From: Acidobacteriota bacterium
GTDB taxonomy: Bacteria > Acidobacteriota > Terriglobia > Terriglobales > Acidobacteriaceae
Direction of reading: 5' to 3'
Assembly (NCBI GenBank): GCA_021846275.1
Contig: JAJZBZ010000001.1
Span: 434,001-498,000, forward strand
DNA length: 64,000 bases
Shown: one piece after another, positions 9,141 through 17,870 of the stretch
How positions within the stretch are numbered: position 1 is the stretch's first letter
Layout of the letters: each line of letters opens with the position of its first letter
Made by a program: the position numbers and the translations under genes
Notes under the pieces: generated by a model
What the model saw: only the letters and a program-made list of their open reading frames with translations
Databases searched by the model: none
Told to the model about the DNA's origin: nothing

Positions 9141-10496
9141 CTAGAAATTCAGCCACAGTGCAACATACACCGTGTTGTTATCCGAAGCATTCCGATGCGA
9201 GCCGTCGTAATTGCTGCTCGCGCCGTTGAATTTTGTGTACCCCGTGTACGCCATCGTCAGGTCGATATTCTGCACCGGCCAGTAGCCGAACTGCGCAATG
9301 TAGCCCGCCGTATCCGGATTACCGTTCTGGCTGCCCGTCACTGCGGCGGGAGCATACAGCAGCGCGTCGGAGTTGCCCGTCGTCTGGAACAGCGCGCCCG
9401 TGAGCGAATACCGATAGTGCCAGTGAAAGGTGCTGTCCAGCTTCAGCGTATTCAGGTGGTTGGCAGCTGTCGTCGCGCCACCCGCAGCAAACGTCGCATT
9501 CAGCGTCGAACTCTCATGAATCCACGTCCCGTGCGCGTCCAGGAGGTTCGGCCCGAACGGTCGCTCATACTGAAAATCAAACGACGGATCGATATACCTG
9601 TCCTGCGGACCCGACACCGCATTCGGGAACGACTGCACATACATCCCGTAGCTGCCCAACTCCAGATAATTCGCGCCAAAATTCTGCTGCCACGCCGTGC
9701 GCCAGTAGGGTGCCACGCCGTTGATGTTGTAACTCTGATTTGCTCCAGTGATCGGCGGCGAAACGCCCGCTTGTTCCGAGCGATAGATCGAGAGATCGCC
9801 ATACAGATGGTCATCCCACATCCCATACCCGCCCACGCCGGCCACATCCTGTCCGAGATTCTGAATGATGGGCGAGGCCAGCGGATTCACTCCCGCCTCG
9901 GTTGATATCCACGGAAATCCCCATGTCGGCGTGCTGTTCCAGATATCTTCAACGCCCGGATTGTTATTCGCTGTCACGCCATACTGCCAGTCTTTGCCGC
10001 CCAGCTTGCCCTGGTTCGCATAACGCAGGTCGGTGTTGTCCATGCCGAAGGAATTCTGAGCGTGCGTATAGGTGATCTGTGCGAGGCCGCCGAAGTGCGA
10101 CGCCCAGGCACCCGCCAGAAAAATACTCAACTGCTGCGGAAATCCCGCCGAGTTATTCTGCGTGCCTGGCACAGTGGATTGAATGGAAGTATTCGACAAC
10201 TGAATCATCGCCGAAAGCGGAATGTACTTTGACAGCAGCAGATCGCGCGTATTGCCGACCTTGTCCTTCGCCGTCATATCCGTCAGCACATAGCCCTCCA
10301 GCTTGAACTTGCGCCCGAACGGCGTCAACTCCGGCGGATTCGTATGACACACATTGCACGACAAGCCCGTCTGCCGCGCAAAGCTCGGCACCGCGTGCGC
10401 CGCCGATGCCGCACACAGCAGCACCAGCAGCGCGCATCCACTTCTGCAAAATTCCTTCAGCCCTGGTAAGCCATTCCGCTCATAGAACACACTCAT
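9141..10496 (-). CDS. Secreted monoheme protein with predicted beta-barrel body
   Basis: After a signal peptide (hydrophobic ALLVLLCAASAAHA) comes CNVCH, a single c-type haem site near residue 47 followed by PPELTPFGRKFKLEGY. The rest is rich in alternating aromatic/polar stretches and ends with Phe after YVALWLN, the usual C-terminal signature of outer-membrane barrels. It may be an outer-membrane or periplasmic redox protein serving the complex encoded downstream; no known function can be assigned. I chose the third in-frame ATG because GGAGA lies about 8 bases before it; two upstream in-frame ATGs lack such a site. First gene of the operon. Confidence 0.7.
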   Translation of the reverse strand: MSVFYERNGLPGLKEFCRSGCALLVLLCAASAAHAVPSFARQTGLSCNVCHTNPPELTPFGRKFKLEGYVLTDMTAKDKVGNTRDLLLSKYIPLSAMIQLSNTSIQSTVPGTQNNSAGFPQQLSIFLAGAWASHFGGLAQITYTHAQNSFGMDNTDLRYANQGKLGGKDWQYGVTANNNPGVEDIWNSTPTWGFPWISTEAGVNPLASPIIQNLGQDVAGVGGYGMWDDHLYGDLSIYRSEQAGVSPPITGANQSYNINGVAPYWRTAWQQNFGANYLELGSYGMYVQSFPNAVSGPQDRYIDPSFDFQYERPFGPNLLDAHGTWIHESSTLNATFAAGGATTAANHLNTLKLDSTFHWHYRYSLTGALFQTTGNSDALLYAPAAVTGSQNGNPDTAGYIAQFGYWPVQNIDLTMAYTGYTKFNGASSNYDGSHRNASDNNTVYVALWLNF

Positions 10497-10702
10497 GGTC
10501 GTCTCCATTCGCGCGTGGTCGCCACGCGGCATTCCGTCGCCAACAATCGAGCGACGAAACCGAAAGCAGTGAGTCGCCTCGCTGCTTTCCTCTCAGTTTT
10601 TTTCCAGGCATTCGGAGTACCCAGGACAACTCAGCACCAGCGTTCCAGAGCCTCCGATGACCTCCTGTCATGATTTACTCTACGAGCAGGCCAATCCGTC
10701 TT

Positions 10703-10722
10703 CCTGTGACCTCCATCACAGG
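10703..10722. promoter_or_regulatory. Crp/Fnr-like palindrome upstream of the respiratory operon
   Basis: CCTGTGA-CCTCCA-TCACAGG is a perfect inverted repeat and contains the Crp consensus TGTGA-N6-TCACA. A second, shorter palindrome, TGAC-CTCCT-GTCA, lies at 10658-10670. Both sit in the 10497-10870 divergent gap, about 160-220 bases before the cytochrome operon start and about 150-210 before the Gfo/Idh gene. A Crp/Fnr-superfamily regulator is the natural candidate. The rest of the gap contains no convincing gene. Confidence 0.55.
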
Positions 10723-10812
10723 TAATGTTCGACGAAACTTACAAACAGGAAATACAAATCAGGTATCCAGCAAACAGCGTTGAGGACGTGCGTTCTGTCA
10801 AACAAAAAAATC

Positions 10813-10829
10813 GTAACACACGCTGTTAC
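10813..10829. promoter_or_regulatory. Inverted repeat GTAACA-N5-TGTTAC before the Gfo/Idh gene
   Basis: A perfect 6-5-6 palindrome 41 bases upstream of the oxidoreductase start, in an A-rich stretch. The position suits an operator overlapping the promoter. No regulator gene is adjacent, so the binding protein is unknown. Confidence 0.35.
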
Positions 10830-10870
10830 ACTCAAGTCGAGCCGCAACCGGCGGAAACTCAGGAGCGCAC

Positions 10871-11938
10871 ATGGCCGTCCTTCGCGCAGGCGTCATCGGA
10901 TACGGGCTTGCAGGCCGGGTCTTTCACGCACCCATGATTGACGCCGTCGATGGCCTGGAACTCGCCGCCATCGTCGAGCGCAGCAGCCGCAACGCCGAGG
11001 CGCGTTATCCCGGCATCACCACCTACCCGTCACTCGATGCCATGCTCGCCGACTCGACGCTCCAACTCATCGTCGTCGCCACGCCCAACGACTTCCACGC
11101 CGCTCAGGCCATGCAGGCTCTGCGCGCCGGTCGCCACGTCGTCGTCGACAAGCCCATCGGCAACTCCAGCGCCGAAATCGCATCCATGATGCAAGCCGCG
11201 CGCGCCTCCAATCGGCTCCTGATTCCCTACCACAACCGCCGCTTCGACGGTGACTTCCTCACTCTCCGCAGCCTGCTCGCCGACCAGCGTCTGGGCCGCG
11301 TCGTTGCGCTCGAATCCACCTTTGACCGCTGGCGTTCGCAGCCCAATCCCGGCGTCTGGCGTGACCAGGGCGGACCCGGCACCGGCACTCTGCTCGACCT
11401 CGGCACCCATCTCGTCGATCAGCTCGTCCAGCTCTTCGGCCTGCCGGAATCCGTCAGCGGCGAAGTGCTCATTGAGCGCGACGGTGCCAAAGCTGTGGAC
11501 AGCTTCACTGTGCGCCTGCATTATCCCGGCCTCATCGCCACCGCCGCGGCCAACTGCCTCGCCGCGCAGCCGCGCCCGCGCTTCCGCGTCCGTGGCACGC
11601 AAGGCGATTTCCTCAAGTGGGCACTCGACCCGCAGGAAGAACGGCTCAAAGCCAACAACTCGACCGTCACCAGCGATCTTGGTGTCGAGCCGGAGTCCGC
11701 GTGGGGCAGGCTCGCCACCGAATCGAACGGCGAACTCAGCGAACAGTCCGTGCCGACAACGCCCGGCGACTATCGCCTCTACTACGCCGCCGTTCGCGAC
11801 GCGCTGCTCGGCACCGCCGCGCCGCCGGTCTCCGCCATCGAAGCCTGGCGCGTCGCGCGCATCCTGGAGATGGCCGAGCAAAGCACACGCGAACATCGAC
11901 GCATCGACTGCGACTGGTCACAGGAACCGGCCAACTGA
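10871..11938 (+). CDS. Gfo/Idh/MocA-family NAD(P)-dependent oxidoreductase
   Basis: Residues 1-120 form a Rossmann fold with GVIGYGLAGR as the nucleotide-binding turn and VVATPNDFHAAQA after strand 4. The family signature DKPIG supplies the catalytic-site Lys. The C-terminal half contains GGPGTGTLLDLGTHLVDQ, with the conserved Asp-x-x-x-His pair. At 355 residues it is a complete member. Family members oxidise sugars, inositols or related polyols; the substrate is not deducible. It is a single gene, with the convergent lgt beyond a 63-base gap. Confidence 0.9.
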   Translation: MAVLRAGVIGYGLAGRVFHAPMIDAVDGLELAAIVERSSRNAEARYPGITTYPSLDAMLADSTLQLIVVATPNDFHAAQAMQALRAGRHVVVDKPIGNSSAEIASMMQAARASNRLLIPYHNRRFDGDFLTLRSLLADQRLGRVVALESTFDRWRSQPNPGVWRDQGGPGTGTLLDLGTHLVDQLVQLFGLPESVSGEVLIERDGAKAVDSFTVRLHYPGLIATAAANCLAAQPRPRFRVRGTQGDFLKWALDPQEERLKANNSTVTSDLGVEPESAWGRLATESNGELSEQSVPTTPGDYRLYYAAVRDALLGTAAPPVSAIEAWRVARILEMAEQSTREHRRIDCDWSQEPAN

Positions 11939-12001
11939 GCCGTTTTTCTGGAGTTTCTCGCGCGGAATCTTTTGCGCAACCCATCGCAGCGCCGATGCAG
12001 A

Positions 12002-12841
12002 CTACGCGGCGGCAGCCTTTGCGCCCGCGCCGCGCTTCTGTGCGCGCAGCATTAGAGCGACACCGACCGCAACGGATCCAAGGCTCGCCAATTGCGCATT
12101 CGACATCCCCCACAGCACATGCGGATTGATGCGAATGAACTCGACCAGAAACCGCGCCACGCCCGTCAGCACCAGATACTCGCCCACCACCGCGCCCGTG
12201 CCCACACGCTTCAGCCGCTCCGCCGAATGCCGCCACAGCAGCCACGCAATTATCAGCCCCACGATGCACTCATAGAGCGGCGTCGGATGCACGCGCACGC
12301 CCGGCGGCGTCGGGTCCAGCCCCTGCGGAAACGCCATCGCCCACGGCAGCTTGCTGGGAATTCCGTAATCGCCATCCCCGCTCGTCAGGCAGCCGATTCG
12401 TCCAATCGCATACCCCACCGCCGCCGCCGGCGATGCCAGGTCCAGCGTCTTCAGCGCCGACAATCCCACCTGCCGCCCCTGCACAATCAGCGCAAGGATG
12501 CCGCCCACCAGTCCGCCAAACCACGCAAACCCACCCGTCGCCCACAGCGCCGCCCAACCCGCATACCGAAAATCCGACGGCGTATCCAGCACATGCCACA
12601 GCTTCGCGCCCACAATCCCCGCCACCACGGCCAGCGCCACAATCCCTACCGCATCCGCCGGCTCGCCCTGCCTGTCCATCACGCGTGCCCGACGAAAGCT
12701 CAGGTGCAGCACCAGCGCGCCACTGACGGTCGCCACCCACAGCATCAGCCCAAAGGTCGGAATATCCCACGGTCCGATGTGAATCAGGTGTCCGGCAACG
12801 TGAAATGCAACATGAAATCCAATGTGCAGATACGGCAGCAT
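12002..12841 (-). CDS. lgt: Prolipoprotein diacylglyceryl transferase Lgt
   Basis: Transfers diacylglycerol from phosphatidylglycerol to the lipobox Cys of prolipoproteins at the inner membrane. Several hydrophobic helices are visible, with the Lgt signature GRIGCLTSGDGDYG and later HPTPLYE and VARFLVEFIR. I start at the ATG giving MLPYLHIGF, about 279 residues, matching family size; an upstream in-frame start would add 31 non-hydrophobic residues overlapping the hpt leader. It is divergent from hpt, with 79 bases between the starts, and its start codon overlaps a palindrome. Confidence 0.92.
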   Translation of the reverse strand: MLPYLHIGFHVAFHVAGHLIHIGPWDIPTFGLMLWVATVSGALVLHLSFRRARVMDRQGEPADAVGIVALAVVAGIVGAKLWHVLDTPSDFRYAGWAALWATGGFAWFGGLVGGILALIVQGRQVGLSALKTLDLASPAAAVGYAIGRIGCLTSGDGDYGIPSKLPWAMAFPQGLDPTPPGVRVHPTPLYECIVGLIIAWLLWRHSAERLKRVGTGAVVGEYLVLTGVARFLVEFIRINPHVLWGMSNAQLASLGSVAVGVALMLRAQKRGAGAKAAAA

Positions 12842-12854
12842 ACTCTGTGAGTAT
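12840..12854. promoter_or_regulatory. Palindrome ATACTC-TGT-GAGTAT over the lgt start
   Basis: Perfect 6-3-6 inverted repeat overlapping the chosen lgt ATG. On the minus strand it includes TATACT, a -10-like hexamer, 8-9 bases before the ATG. Either it is an operator or lgt is transcribed as a nearly leaderless message. Located between divergent lgt and hpt. Confidence 0.35.
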
Positions 12855-12920
12855 AGCCGCCTCGCGTCAGCGTCCGCGAGCATTTGGCGCATCCCCACCC
12901 CAACGGCGATACTGTTTGCG

Positions 12921-13460
12921 ATGGAAACCGACAATCACGGGCTGGAAATTCTCTTCTCGCGCGAACAGATCGCCGAGCGCATCCGCGAACTCGGGGCCGA
13001 GATCACCCGCGACCTCGCCGGCGAAAAACTCGTCATGATCGGCGTGCTCAAGGGCGCGGCTCCGTTCCTTGCCGATCTCGCCCGCGCCGTGGACATCGAC
13101 GCCACCTTCGATTTCGTCGCCGTCTCCAGCTACGGCAAAAACAACCGCACCTCCGGCGCCGTCAAGCTCATCAAAGACCTCGACGAACCTATCGAAGGCA
13201 AGCACGTGCTGATCGTCGAAGACATCCTCGACACTGGCATCACGCTCACCTACCTGCGCAAAATCTTCCTTCAGCACCACCCGCGCAGCCTGCGCATCGC
13301 CACCCTCCTCGACAAGCCCTCGCGCCGCCTCGAACCCATCCAAGCCGATTACGTTGGCTTCACCATCCCCAACCTGTTCGTCATCGGCTTCGGCATGGAC
13401 TTCGCCGAGCGCTATCGCAACCTGCCGGACATCTGCCTCATGCCGCCGGAAGCAACGTAA
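12921..13460 (+). CDS. hpt: Hypoxanthine phosphoribosyltransferase
   Basis: Salvages hypoxanthine and guanine with PRPP. The PRPP-binding loop is VLIVEDILDTGITL, and MIGVLKGAAPFLADL and the FDFVAVSSYG region match Hpt proteins, including the flexible loop Ser-Tyr. Ends with the base-binding NLFVIGFGMDFAERYRNLPD. The ATG before ETDNHG gives 179 residues, the family length; 33 upstream in-frame codons overlapping lgt do not resemble the family. Begins a nucleoside-salvage run on this strand. Confidence 0.93.
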   Translation: METDNHGLEILFSREQIAERIRELGAEITRDLAGEKLVMIGVLKGAAPFLADLARAVDIDATFDFVAVSSYGKNNRTSGAVKLIKDLDEPIEGKHVLIVEDILDTGITLTYLRKIFLQHHPRSLRIATLLDKPSRRLEPIQADYVGFTIPNLFVIGFGMDFAERYRNLPDICLMPPEAT

Positions 13461-13599
13461 GCGCGGCGGCATAAATAAAACGCAACCCAATTAACAAAGA
13501 GAGCAAGCGCCACTCACCCGGACAAGCTTACAATTACAACCGCGCCCGCAACTCGGCGGCATATTCATCGGCAGCACCGGCTCCAGGAGCAACCCCGAC

Positions 13600-14355
13600 G
13601 TGAACGACGAAGAATCCTTTGAGATCGCCGACAACGAAATGAAGCGTCCGCCCTACGACGCCGCAGCCTTCGCCACCGCCCATCTCGACCACTGGCAGCC
13701 GCTCGCCTCCGTCATCGACCACACGCTGCTGCGTCCCGACGCCACCCGCACCCAGGTTGAAAACCTCTGCGACGAGGCCATACGCTACCGCTTTGCCTGC
13801 GCCATGGTCAATCCCGTCTGGGCTTCTACAGCCGCCTCGCTGCTCGCCGGAACCGGCATCTCAGTCGGTGTCGTCATCGGCTTTCCGCTCGGCGCTTCAC
13901 TGCCCTCCACGCTGCGCCAGGAGGCGCTCGCGCTCACCCGACTCGGCGCGCACGACGTGGACATGGTCCTCAGCATCGGCCATCTCAAATCCGGCGATTT
14001 CAAGGCCGTTGCGCGCACCATTCGCGGCGTCGCCGAGGTCGTGCACGACCGCCAGGCCATCCTCAAAGTCATTCTCGAAACCTGCCTACTGACCGTGGAA
14101 GAGAAACTCCGCGCCGCCGAGATCATCGTCGAAAGCGGTGGCGATTTTCTCAAAACCTCGACCGGATTCTCCACCGCAGGAGCCACCGTCGCCGACGTTG
14201 GTCTCTTGCGCGGTGTCGCCGGCGGACTCTGCGGCGTCAAAGCCTCCGGCGGCATTCGCTCGCTCGAAGACGCCCGCGCCATGCTGGAGGCCGGTGCCAG
14301 CCGCATAGGCGCATCCGCCTCCGTCGCCATCGTCCGCGCGCTCGGTGCCGAGTAG
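13600..14355 (+). CDS. deoC: Deoxyribose-phosphate aldolase DeoC
   Basis: Cleaves 2-deoxyribose-5-phosphate to glyceraldehyde-3-phosphate and acetaldehyde in deoxynucleoside catabolism. Begins its conserved part at IDHTLLRPDAT. The Schiff-base Lys is in GGDFLKTSTGFS, and a second active-site Lys in GVKASGGIRS; DVDMVLSIGHLKSGD is also typical. The start is a GTG with CAGGAG upstream, giving 251 residues with a 30-residue N-terminal extension over short family members. A downstream ATG (MKRPPYD) is an alternative. Confidence 0.93.
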   Translation: MNDEESFEIADNEMKRPPYDAAAFATAHLDHWQPLASVIDHTLLRPDATRTQVENLCDEAIRYRFACAMVNPVWASTAASLLAGTGISVGVVIGFPLGASLPSTLRQEALALTRLGAHDVDMVLSIGHLKSGDFKAVARTIRGVAEVVHDRQAILKVILETCLLTVEEKLRAAEIIVESGGDFLKTSTGFSTAGATVADVGLLRGVAGGLCGVKASGGIRSLEDARAMLEAGASRIGASASVAIVRALGAE

Positions 14356-14404
14356 CCGTTCCCACGCCGCGCTCCGCGCGCTTCCTGCTCTACAATCATC
14401 CAGA

Positions 14405-16207
14405 ATGCCGGACCCCGCTGAAAACCCGCAGCAGCAGCCCGCAGCCTTGCCCGTCGCTCAGGTTCTCGCCGCCGATCAGCCATCGACGCCCATGCGTCAG
14501 GCCGATTACCAGTTCCTGCTCGAACTCACCGAAACCCTCAACACCACGCTCGACCTCCGCACCCTCCTCAACCGCACCGCCGAGCTGATCCGCCGCGTCA
14601 TCCCCTACCGCATCTTCGCCATCCTCCTGCTCGACGAGTCCTCGCGCGAGCTGCGCATGCGCTTCCAGATCGGCCACTCGCCGGAGATTGAACGCATGAC
14701 CATTCCGCTCGGCGAGGGCATCGTCGGCCAGGTCGCGCAGAGCCGTCAGGCGATCCTCATCAACGACGTCTCCCAGGTCCGCGGCTACATCCCCGCCAAC
14801 GAGTGCGTCCGCTCCGAACTCACCGTCCCGCTCATCAACAAAAATCGCGTCATCGGCGTCCTTGACATCGAAAGCGAAGAGCGTGATTTCTTCCGCCCCG
14901 AACACCTGCAACTGCTCACGCTCACCGCCTCGCGCATCGGCCAAGCCATCCAGAACGCGCGCCTCTACTCCCGCGTCACCCGCCAGACCCAGACCCTTGA
15001 AGTCCTGAACGAAATCTCCGTCGAGCTGACTTCCATTCTCGATCTCGACAAGCTTTTCGAGCGCATCGGCCTGCTCCTGCGCCGCCTCATCGACTATCAG
15101 ATGTTCTCCATCATGCTCATCGACGAGCGCCGCCAGCGCCTCGTCACGCGCTACCGCTGGCGCTTCGGACAAACCGCCATGCCCGGCCAGTGGCTCCCAC
15201 TCGACGCCGGACTTGTCGGCGCGGCCGTCCGCGAGTGGCGGCTCATCAACGTCCCCGACGTCCACAAAGACCCGCGCTACCACCTCATCAATCCCGAAAC
15301 CCGCTCCGAGATGGTCGTGCCGCTCTTTTACAAAAACCGCGTCATCGGCGTCCTCGACCTCGAACACGTCCGCCCCAATTTCTTCCACGATCGCCACGAG
15401 CGCACCCTCACCACGCTGGCGGCACAAATCGCCATCGCCATCGAAAACGCACGCCTCTACCAGCAGGTGCTGCGCCACGAGCAGCAGCTCGAACGCGACC
15501 TCCAGATGGCCCGCGAAGTCCAGTTGCGCCTGCTGCCGCCGCGCTGCCCGCAGCACCGAAACGCAGAACTCGCCGCGCGTTTCCTGCCCGCGCGCTCCAT
15601 AGGCGGCGACCTCTACGATTTCCTCGAATACGACCCCTCACGCACCGCCATCGTCCTCGGCGACGTCAGCGGAAAAGCCGCGCCCGCCGCGCTCTTCGCC
15701 GCTCTCGTCAGCGGCATCATGCGCTCGGCCGCCAACCAGTCCCCATCCCCCGGCCAGATGCTCGCTCACCTCAACGACGCGCTGCAGGAACGCAAACTCG
15801 AAAGCCAGTACGTCACCATGCTCTTCGCGCTCTGGAACGACGACAACCGCACCCTCCAGGTCTCGAACGCCGGCGCCGTTCCGCCCATCTTCTGCCGCAG
15901 CGGCGAAGTGACCATGCTCCGCGCCGAAGGTTTCCCGCTCGGCATGTTCCCCGACGTCACCTACGAAGAATTCACCGTGGCGACCCAGCCCGGCGACGCC
16001 TTCATCTTTGTCTCCGACGGCCTGACCGACGCGGAAAACTCCCAGGGCGAAATGTACGGAACCGAGCGCCTCACCAGCCTGCTCTGCAGCCTCCGCGATC
16101 TGCCAGCACTGGAGATTGCCGACTCCATCTTCGCCGATGTCTCCCGCTTCCAGGGCGGCAAAGACCGCTTCGACGACGAGACCATCCTGGTCTTGCGCGT
16201 GCTTTAG
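14405..16207 (+). CDS. GAF-GAF-PP2C (SpoIIE/RsbU-type) serine phosphatase
   Basis: Two GAF sensor domains (about residues 35-185 and 205-365) precede a PPM-type phosphatase domain (about 390-600). The phosphatase has LQMAREVQLRLLP as helical linker, then ARSIGGDLYDFLE and VLGDVSGKAAPAAL, whose Asp residues bind the metal ions, and ends SDGLTDAENSQGEMYG and FDDETILVLRV. RsbU-like proteins act in partner-switching pathways, dephosphorylating an anti-sigma-factor antagonist. No anti-sigma or antagonist gene is adjacent; it sits inside a nucleoside-salvage run, possibly only by location. I start at ATG 14405 rather than the in-frame GTG inside the end of deoC. Confidence 0.88.
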   Translation: MPDPAENPQQQPAALPVAQVLAADQPSTPMRQADYQFLLELTETLNTTLDLRTLLNRTAELIRRVIPYRIFAILLLDESSRELRMRFQIGHSPEIERMTIPLGEGIVGQVAQSRQAILINDVSQVRGYIPANECVRSELTVPLINKNRVIGVLDIESEERDFFRPEHLQLLTLTASRIGQAIQNARLYSRVTRQTQTLEVLNEISVELTSILDLDKLFERIGLLLRRLIDYQMFSIMLIDERRQRLVTRYRWRFGQTAMPGQWLPLDAGLVGAAVREWRLINVPDVHKDPRYHLINPETRSEMVVPLFYKNRVIGVLDLEHVRPNFFHDRHERTLTTLAAQIAIAIENARLYQQVLRHEQQLERDLQMAREVQLRLLPPRCPQHRNAELAARFLPARSIGGDLYDFLEYDPSRTAIVLGDVSGKAAPAALFAALVSGIMRSAANQSPSPGQMLAHLNDALQERKLESQYVTMLFALWNDDNRTLQVSNAGAVPPIFCRSGEVTMLRAEGFPLGMFPDVTYEEFTVATQPGDAFIFVSDGLTDAENSQGEMYGTERLTSLLCSLRDLPALEIADSIFADVSRFQGGKDRFDDETILVLRVL

Positions 16208-16311
16208 CTCCTCGCGTTGACCAGCCGTGCCAGTTCACCAGCCCTGCGCTCACAACAGGCCCCGCGCGTCTGGTCGCAAAGCACCGCATCCCATCCTGTA
16301 GAGTACATCTC

Positions 16312-17229
16312 ATGGCCGCATCGCTCTTCGACCAGGCTGCCGCAGCCGCCCAATTCCTGCGCCAGCAGGCTCAGTCCGTCCAGCCGCAGATTGGCCTCGT
16401 CCTCGGCTCCGGCCTTGGTGCCGTCGCCGGCATTCTCGCCGACGCCACGCGCATCCCCTACTCGGCCATCCCTCACTTCCCCCAATCCACCGTCGTCGGC
16501 CACTCCGGCCAACTCCATCTCGGCACGCTCAACAGCGTCGGCGTCGCCATCCTTCAGGGTCGCGTCCACTTCTACGAGGGCTACACCCCCGAACAAGTCA
16601 CCTTTCCCACGCGCGTCCTCGGCCTGCTCGGCATCGATACGCTCATCCTGACCAACGCCGGTGGAGCCATCCGTCCCGGCCTCAGCATCGGCCAGCTCCT
16701 GCTGCTCTCCGACCACATCAATCTGCTCGGCTTCAATCCACTCGTCGGCCCCAACGAACCCAGATTCGCCGCGCGTTTTGCCGCGCGCCCCGGCGCAGGC
16801 CAGCGATTTTTCGACATGACCGCCGCTTACGACCCAGCCCTGCGCTCACTCGCCCGCCGCGTCGCCGCAAAACAAAACCTCACCCTCGACGAAGCCGTCT
16901 ACCTCGCCGTACCCGGCCCCAGCTTTGAAACTCCCGCCGAAATCCGCGCCTTCCAGCGCCTCGGCGCTGACCTTGTCGGCATGTCCACGGTTCCGGAAAC
17001 CATCGTCGCGCGCCACTCCGGCCTGCGCGTCCTCGGCATCTCCTGCGTCACCAATCTCGCCGCCGGACTCGGCAACTCCACGCTCAGCCACGAAGAGGTC
17101 TTTGCCGCCGGTCGCAGCGTTGAAACCCGTCTCGCGCAGTTGCTCCTCGCTCTCATCCCGGAGATCGGAGCCGCCGCACTCGCCCAATCCCACTCCGAAA
17201 AATCCAACCCGCAGGAACCCGCTTCATGA
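16312..17229 (+). CDS. Purine nucleoside phosphorylase I
   Basis: Phosphorolyses purine nucleosides to base plus ribose-1-phosphate. Residues 25-45 hold the phosphate-binding GLVLGSGLGAVAG, followed by VVGHSGQLHLG and LQGRVHFYEGY. The mid-protein LTNAGGAIRPG and the active-site Met-Ser (DLVGMSTVPETIVARH) are family signatures, and ISCVTNLAAGL supplies the base-contacting Asn. At 305 residues it is the trimeric (low-molecular-weight) type, with a short polar C-terminal tail. Its stop overlaps the next gene (ATGA), linking it to the uridine-kinase-like gene. Confidence 0.93.
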   Translation: MAASLFDQAAAAAQFLRQQAQSVQPQIGLVLGSGLGAVAGILADATRIPYSAIPHFPQSTVVGHSGQLHLGTLNSVGVAILQGRVHFYEGYTPEQVTFPTRVLGLLGIDTLILTNAGGAIRPGLSIGQLLLLSDHINLLGFNPLVGPNEPRFAARFAARPGAGQRFFDMTAAYDPALRSLARRVAAKQNLTLDEAVYLAVPGPSFETPAEIRAFQRLGADLVGMSTVPETIVARHSGLRVLGISCVTNLAAGLGNSTLSHEEVFAAGRSVETRLAQLLLALIPEIGAAALAQSHSEKSNPQEPAS

Positions 17230-17870
17230 CCGGCGTCGGCACTGCGGAGCGTCCACTCCTCATCGCCCTCACCGGCCCATCCGGCTCCGGCAAATCCACC
17301 CTCAGCGCCGAACTGGCGCGCGTGCTCGGTGGCCTCCACTTCCCGCTCGACCACTACTACCGCGACCTCAGCCACCTGCCGCTCACCGAACGCGCCGCCG
17401 CAAACTTCGACGACCCCGCGATGCTTGAGTCCGACCTGCTGGCCGAGCACCTGGCCGCGCTCGCGCGGGGCGAGTCCATCGCGCGCCCCATCTACGATTT
17501 CTCCACCCACAGCCGCGTCCCCGCAGCCAGCGAAACCATCCACTCCAAACCCGTCATCCTCGTCGAAGGACTGTTCTCGTTCGCTTACGCCGCACTGCGT
17601 CCGCTCTACCACTTCAGCGTCTTCGTCGACGCGCCCGACGCGCTCTGTTTCGAGCGCCGCCTGCGCCGCGATCTCGTCGAGCGTGGCCGAACGCCGGAGT
17701 CCGTCCGCCAGCAATACGACTCGACCGTCCGCCCCTGCGGACTGGCCTTCGTGCGCCCGCTCGCCGAACTGACCGACATCCTCATCGATGGCAGCGATCC
17801 GCTCGACTTCGAAGTAGAACAGGCCGTCAGCAGTCTGCGCCGCCACGGACTGCTGCCAGGAAACCAGTAG
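17226..17870 (+). CDS. Uridine kinase-like P-loop kinase
   Basis: Walker A GPSGSGKST near residue 18, then DHYYRDLSHLP and NFDDPAML, matching the uridine kinase/phosphoribulokinase family (Asp-His-Tyr-Tyr, Phe-Asp-Pro-like). PIYDFSTHSR corresponds to the substrate-binding Tyr-Asp-Phe, and VILVEGLFSF to the Walker-B-like Glu-Gly. Arg-rich FERRLRRDLVERGR fits the lid. At 214 residues it is a standard size. The nucleoside-salvage context supports uridine/cytidine kinase, though specificity is inferred. Overlaps the phosphorylase gene by 4 bases. Confidence 0.85.
   Translation: MTGVGTAERPLLIALTGPSGSGKSTLSAELARVLGGLHFPLDHYYRDLSHLPLTERAAANFDDPAMLESDLLAEHLAALARGESIARPIYDFSTHSRVPAASETIHSKPVILVEGLFSFAYAALRPLYHFSVFVDAPDALCFERRLRRDLVERGRTPESVRQQYDSTVRPCGLAFVRPLAELTDILIDGSDPLDFEVEQAVSSLRRHGLLPGNQ

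Noticed and set aside
8214-9905. 563-residue plus-strand frame over the Rieske and barrel genes
   Set aside because: Antisense shadow, no domain; the opposite strand carries Rieske and haem motifs.
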